Assembly: GCA_024644125.1 (NCBI GenBank)
Contig: JAHELQ010000342.1
Span: 1 to 6,182 of the forward strand
Direction of reading: 5' to 3'
DNA length: 6,182 nucleotides
From: Candidatus Aminicenantota bacterium
GTDB taxonomy: Bacteria > Acidobacteriota > Aminicenantia > UBA2199
Each line of letters opens with the position of its first letter. Position 1 is the stretch's first letter. The position numbers were made by a program, and so were the translations under genes. The notes under the pieces are model-generated. The model ran no database searches and had not been told where the DNA came from. It saw nothing but the letters and a program-made list of their open reading frames with translations. Shown in pieces: positions 5,932 through 6,182 of the stretch.

Positions 5932-6182
5932 ATGAGCCAGACAAACAGTGTGCCGTCTATAGAGGCGCCGCGGTCCCAGACCGGTGGCGCAGCGATGATC
6001 CAATGCCGCGCGTGCCGTAGATTTTCTGTCGGCGACGACGGTTGCTGCTCCTTTTGCCGGAGCCGCGACATCGAGGTCTTTGTCCCGTCGCGGGCGCAAA
6101 AACACAGAGAGGAACACAGAGCCTACAAAATCGCCATCCGCGAGCTCGAGATCGACGGCGACATCTACTCCATCGACGGTCC
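5932..6182 (+). CDS. Partial protein with N-terminal four-cysteine zinc-ribbon-like motif
   Basis: An open frame runs from the ATG off the right edge, giving 83 complete codons. An in-frame TAA at 5902-5904 bounds it upstream. Residues 25-42 hold CRAC (25-28) and CSFC (39-42), with an extra Cys38, a CxxC-x10-CxxC arrangement typical of small zinc ribbons. A basic helix-prone segment (about 54-70) and an 'ELEIDGDIYSIDG' stretch follow. Codons are strongly G/C-ending with purine-rich first positions, which favours real coding on this strand. The start is unsure: AAAAGGAG at 5903-5910 is 21 bases away, too far for normal use, and a second ATG exists at 5995, still before the cysteines. I cannot name the protein, because most of it lies outside. 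The antisense frame is also open but lacks recognisable motifs. Confidence 0.6.
   Translation, partial: MSQTNSVPSIEAPRSQTGGAAMIQCRACRRFSVGDDGCCSFCRSRDIEVFVPSRAQKHREEHRAYKIAIRELEIDGDIYSIDG

Noticed and set aside
5815..6117. 100-residue minus-strand open frame
   Set aside because: It is antisense to the zinc-ribbon frame, Arg/Ala-rich as expected of a shadow of GC-rich coding DNA, and has no motif.
1..6182. CRISPR array, tRNA or rRNA genes, insertion sequence or integrase
   Set aside because: No regularly spaced direct repeats, tRNA cloverleaf, ribosomal RNA segment, transposase or recombinase frame was seen on either strand.

Overview
The window is a bacterial chromosomal segment. It has compact genes with clear AGGAG-type ribosome sites and consensus-like sigma70 promoters. 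Third codon positions are GC-rich and intergenic DNA is AT-rich. The phylum cannot be fixed from sequence alone. A secreted protein with a Sec signal peptide and a 'KLxLxKxT...GG' RiPP leader fit a Gram-negative lineage that makes class I lanthipeptide-like precursors, such as Bacteroidota, Acidobacteriota or a relative. That placement is inference. Layout, left to right: (1) hsdM, the methyltransferase subunit of a type I restriction-modification system, on the minus strand with its own promoter. Its stop overlaps a possible start of the next gene (ATGA) at the left edge, so the specificity or restriction gene should lie just outside. (2) A minus-strand gene for a secreted 423-residue protein with a PsbP/DUF1795-like N-terminal domain and an unrecognised helical C-terminal domain. 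It has its own promoter and a hairpin after its stop. (3) A minus-strand 72-residue RiPP precursor with a lanthipeptide-type double-glycine leader and a core of eight cysteines, the first five spaced exactly five residues apart. It has a near-consensus promoter, an inverted repeat in its leader and a strong intrinsic terminator. (4) A 339-base divergent intergenic region. (5) A plus-strand 649-residue single-chain cobalamin-dependent mutase, a fusion of the glutamate mutase S (B12-binding) and E (catalytic) subunits, with the recognisable substrate-binding and cofactor residues kept. (6) A 294-base intergenic region with a GC-rich structured stretch. (7) The start of a plus-strand gene with an N-terminal four-cysteine zinc-ribbon-like motif, cut by the right edge. 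How the parts may work together: hsdM belongs to a separate defence/modification operon. The precursor and the fused mutase are divergently arranged neighbours. One possibility is a biosynthetic locus in which the mutase supplies or modifies a branched amino acid (3-methylaspartate chemistry). No lanthionine synthetase, radical SAM enzyme, protease or transporter is visible here, so that link is a hypothesis based on adjacency. The usual partners of glutamate mutase, the MutL/GlmL reactivase and methylaspartate ammonia-lyase, are also absent from the window. This argues against an ordinary fermentation operon, with the caveat that the window is short.
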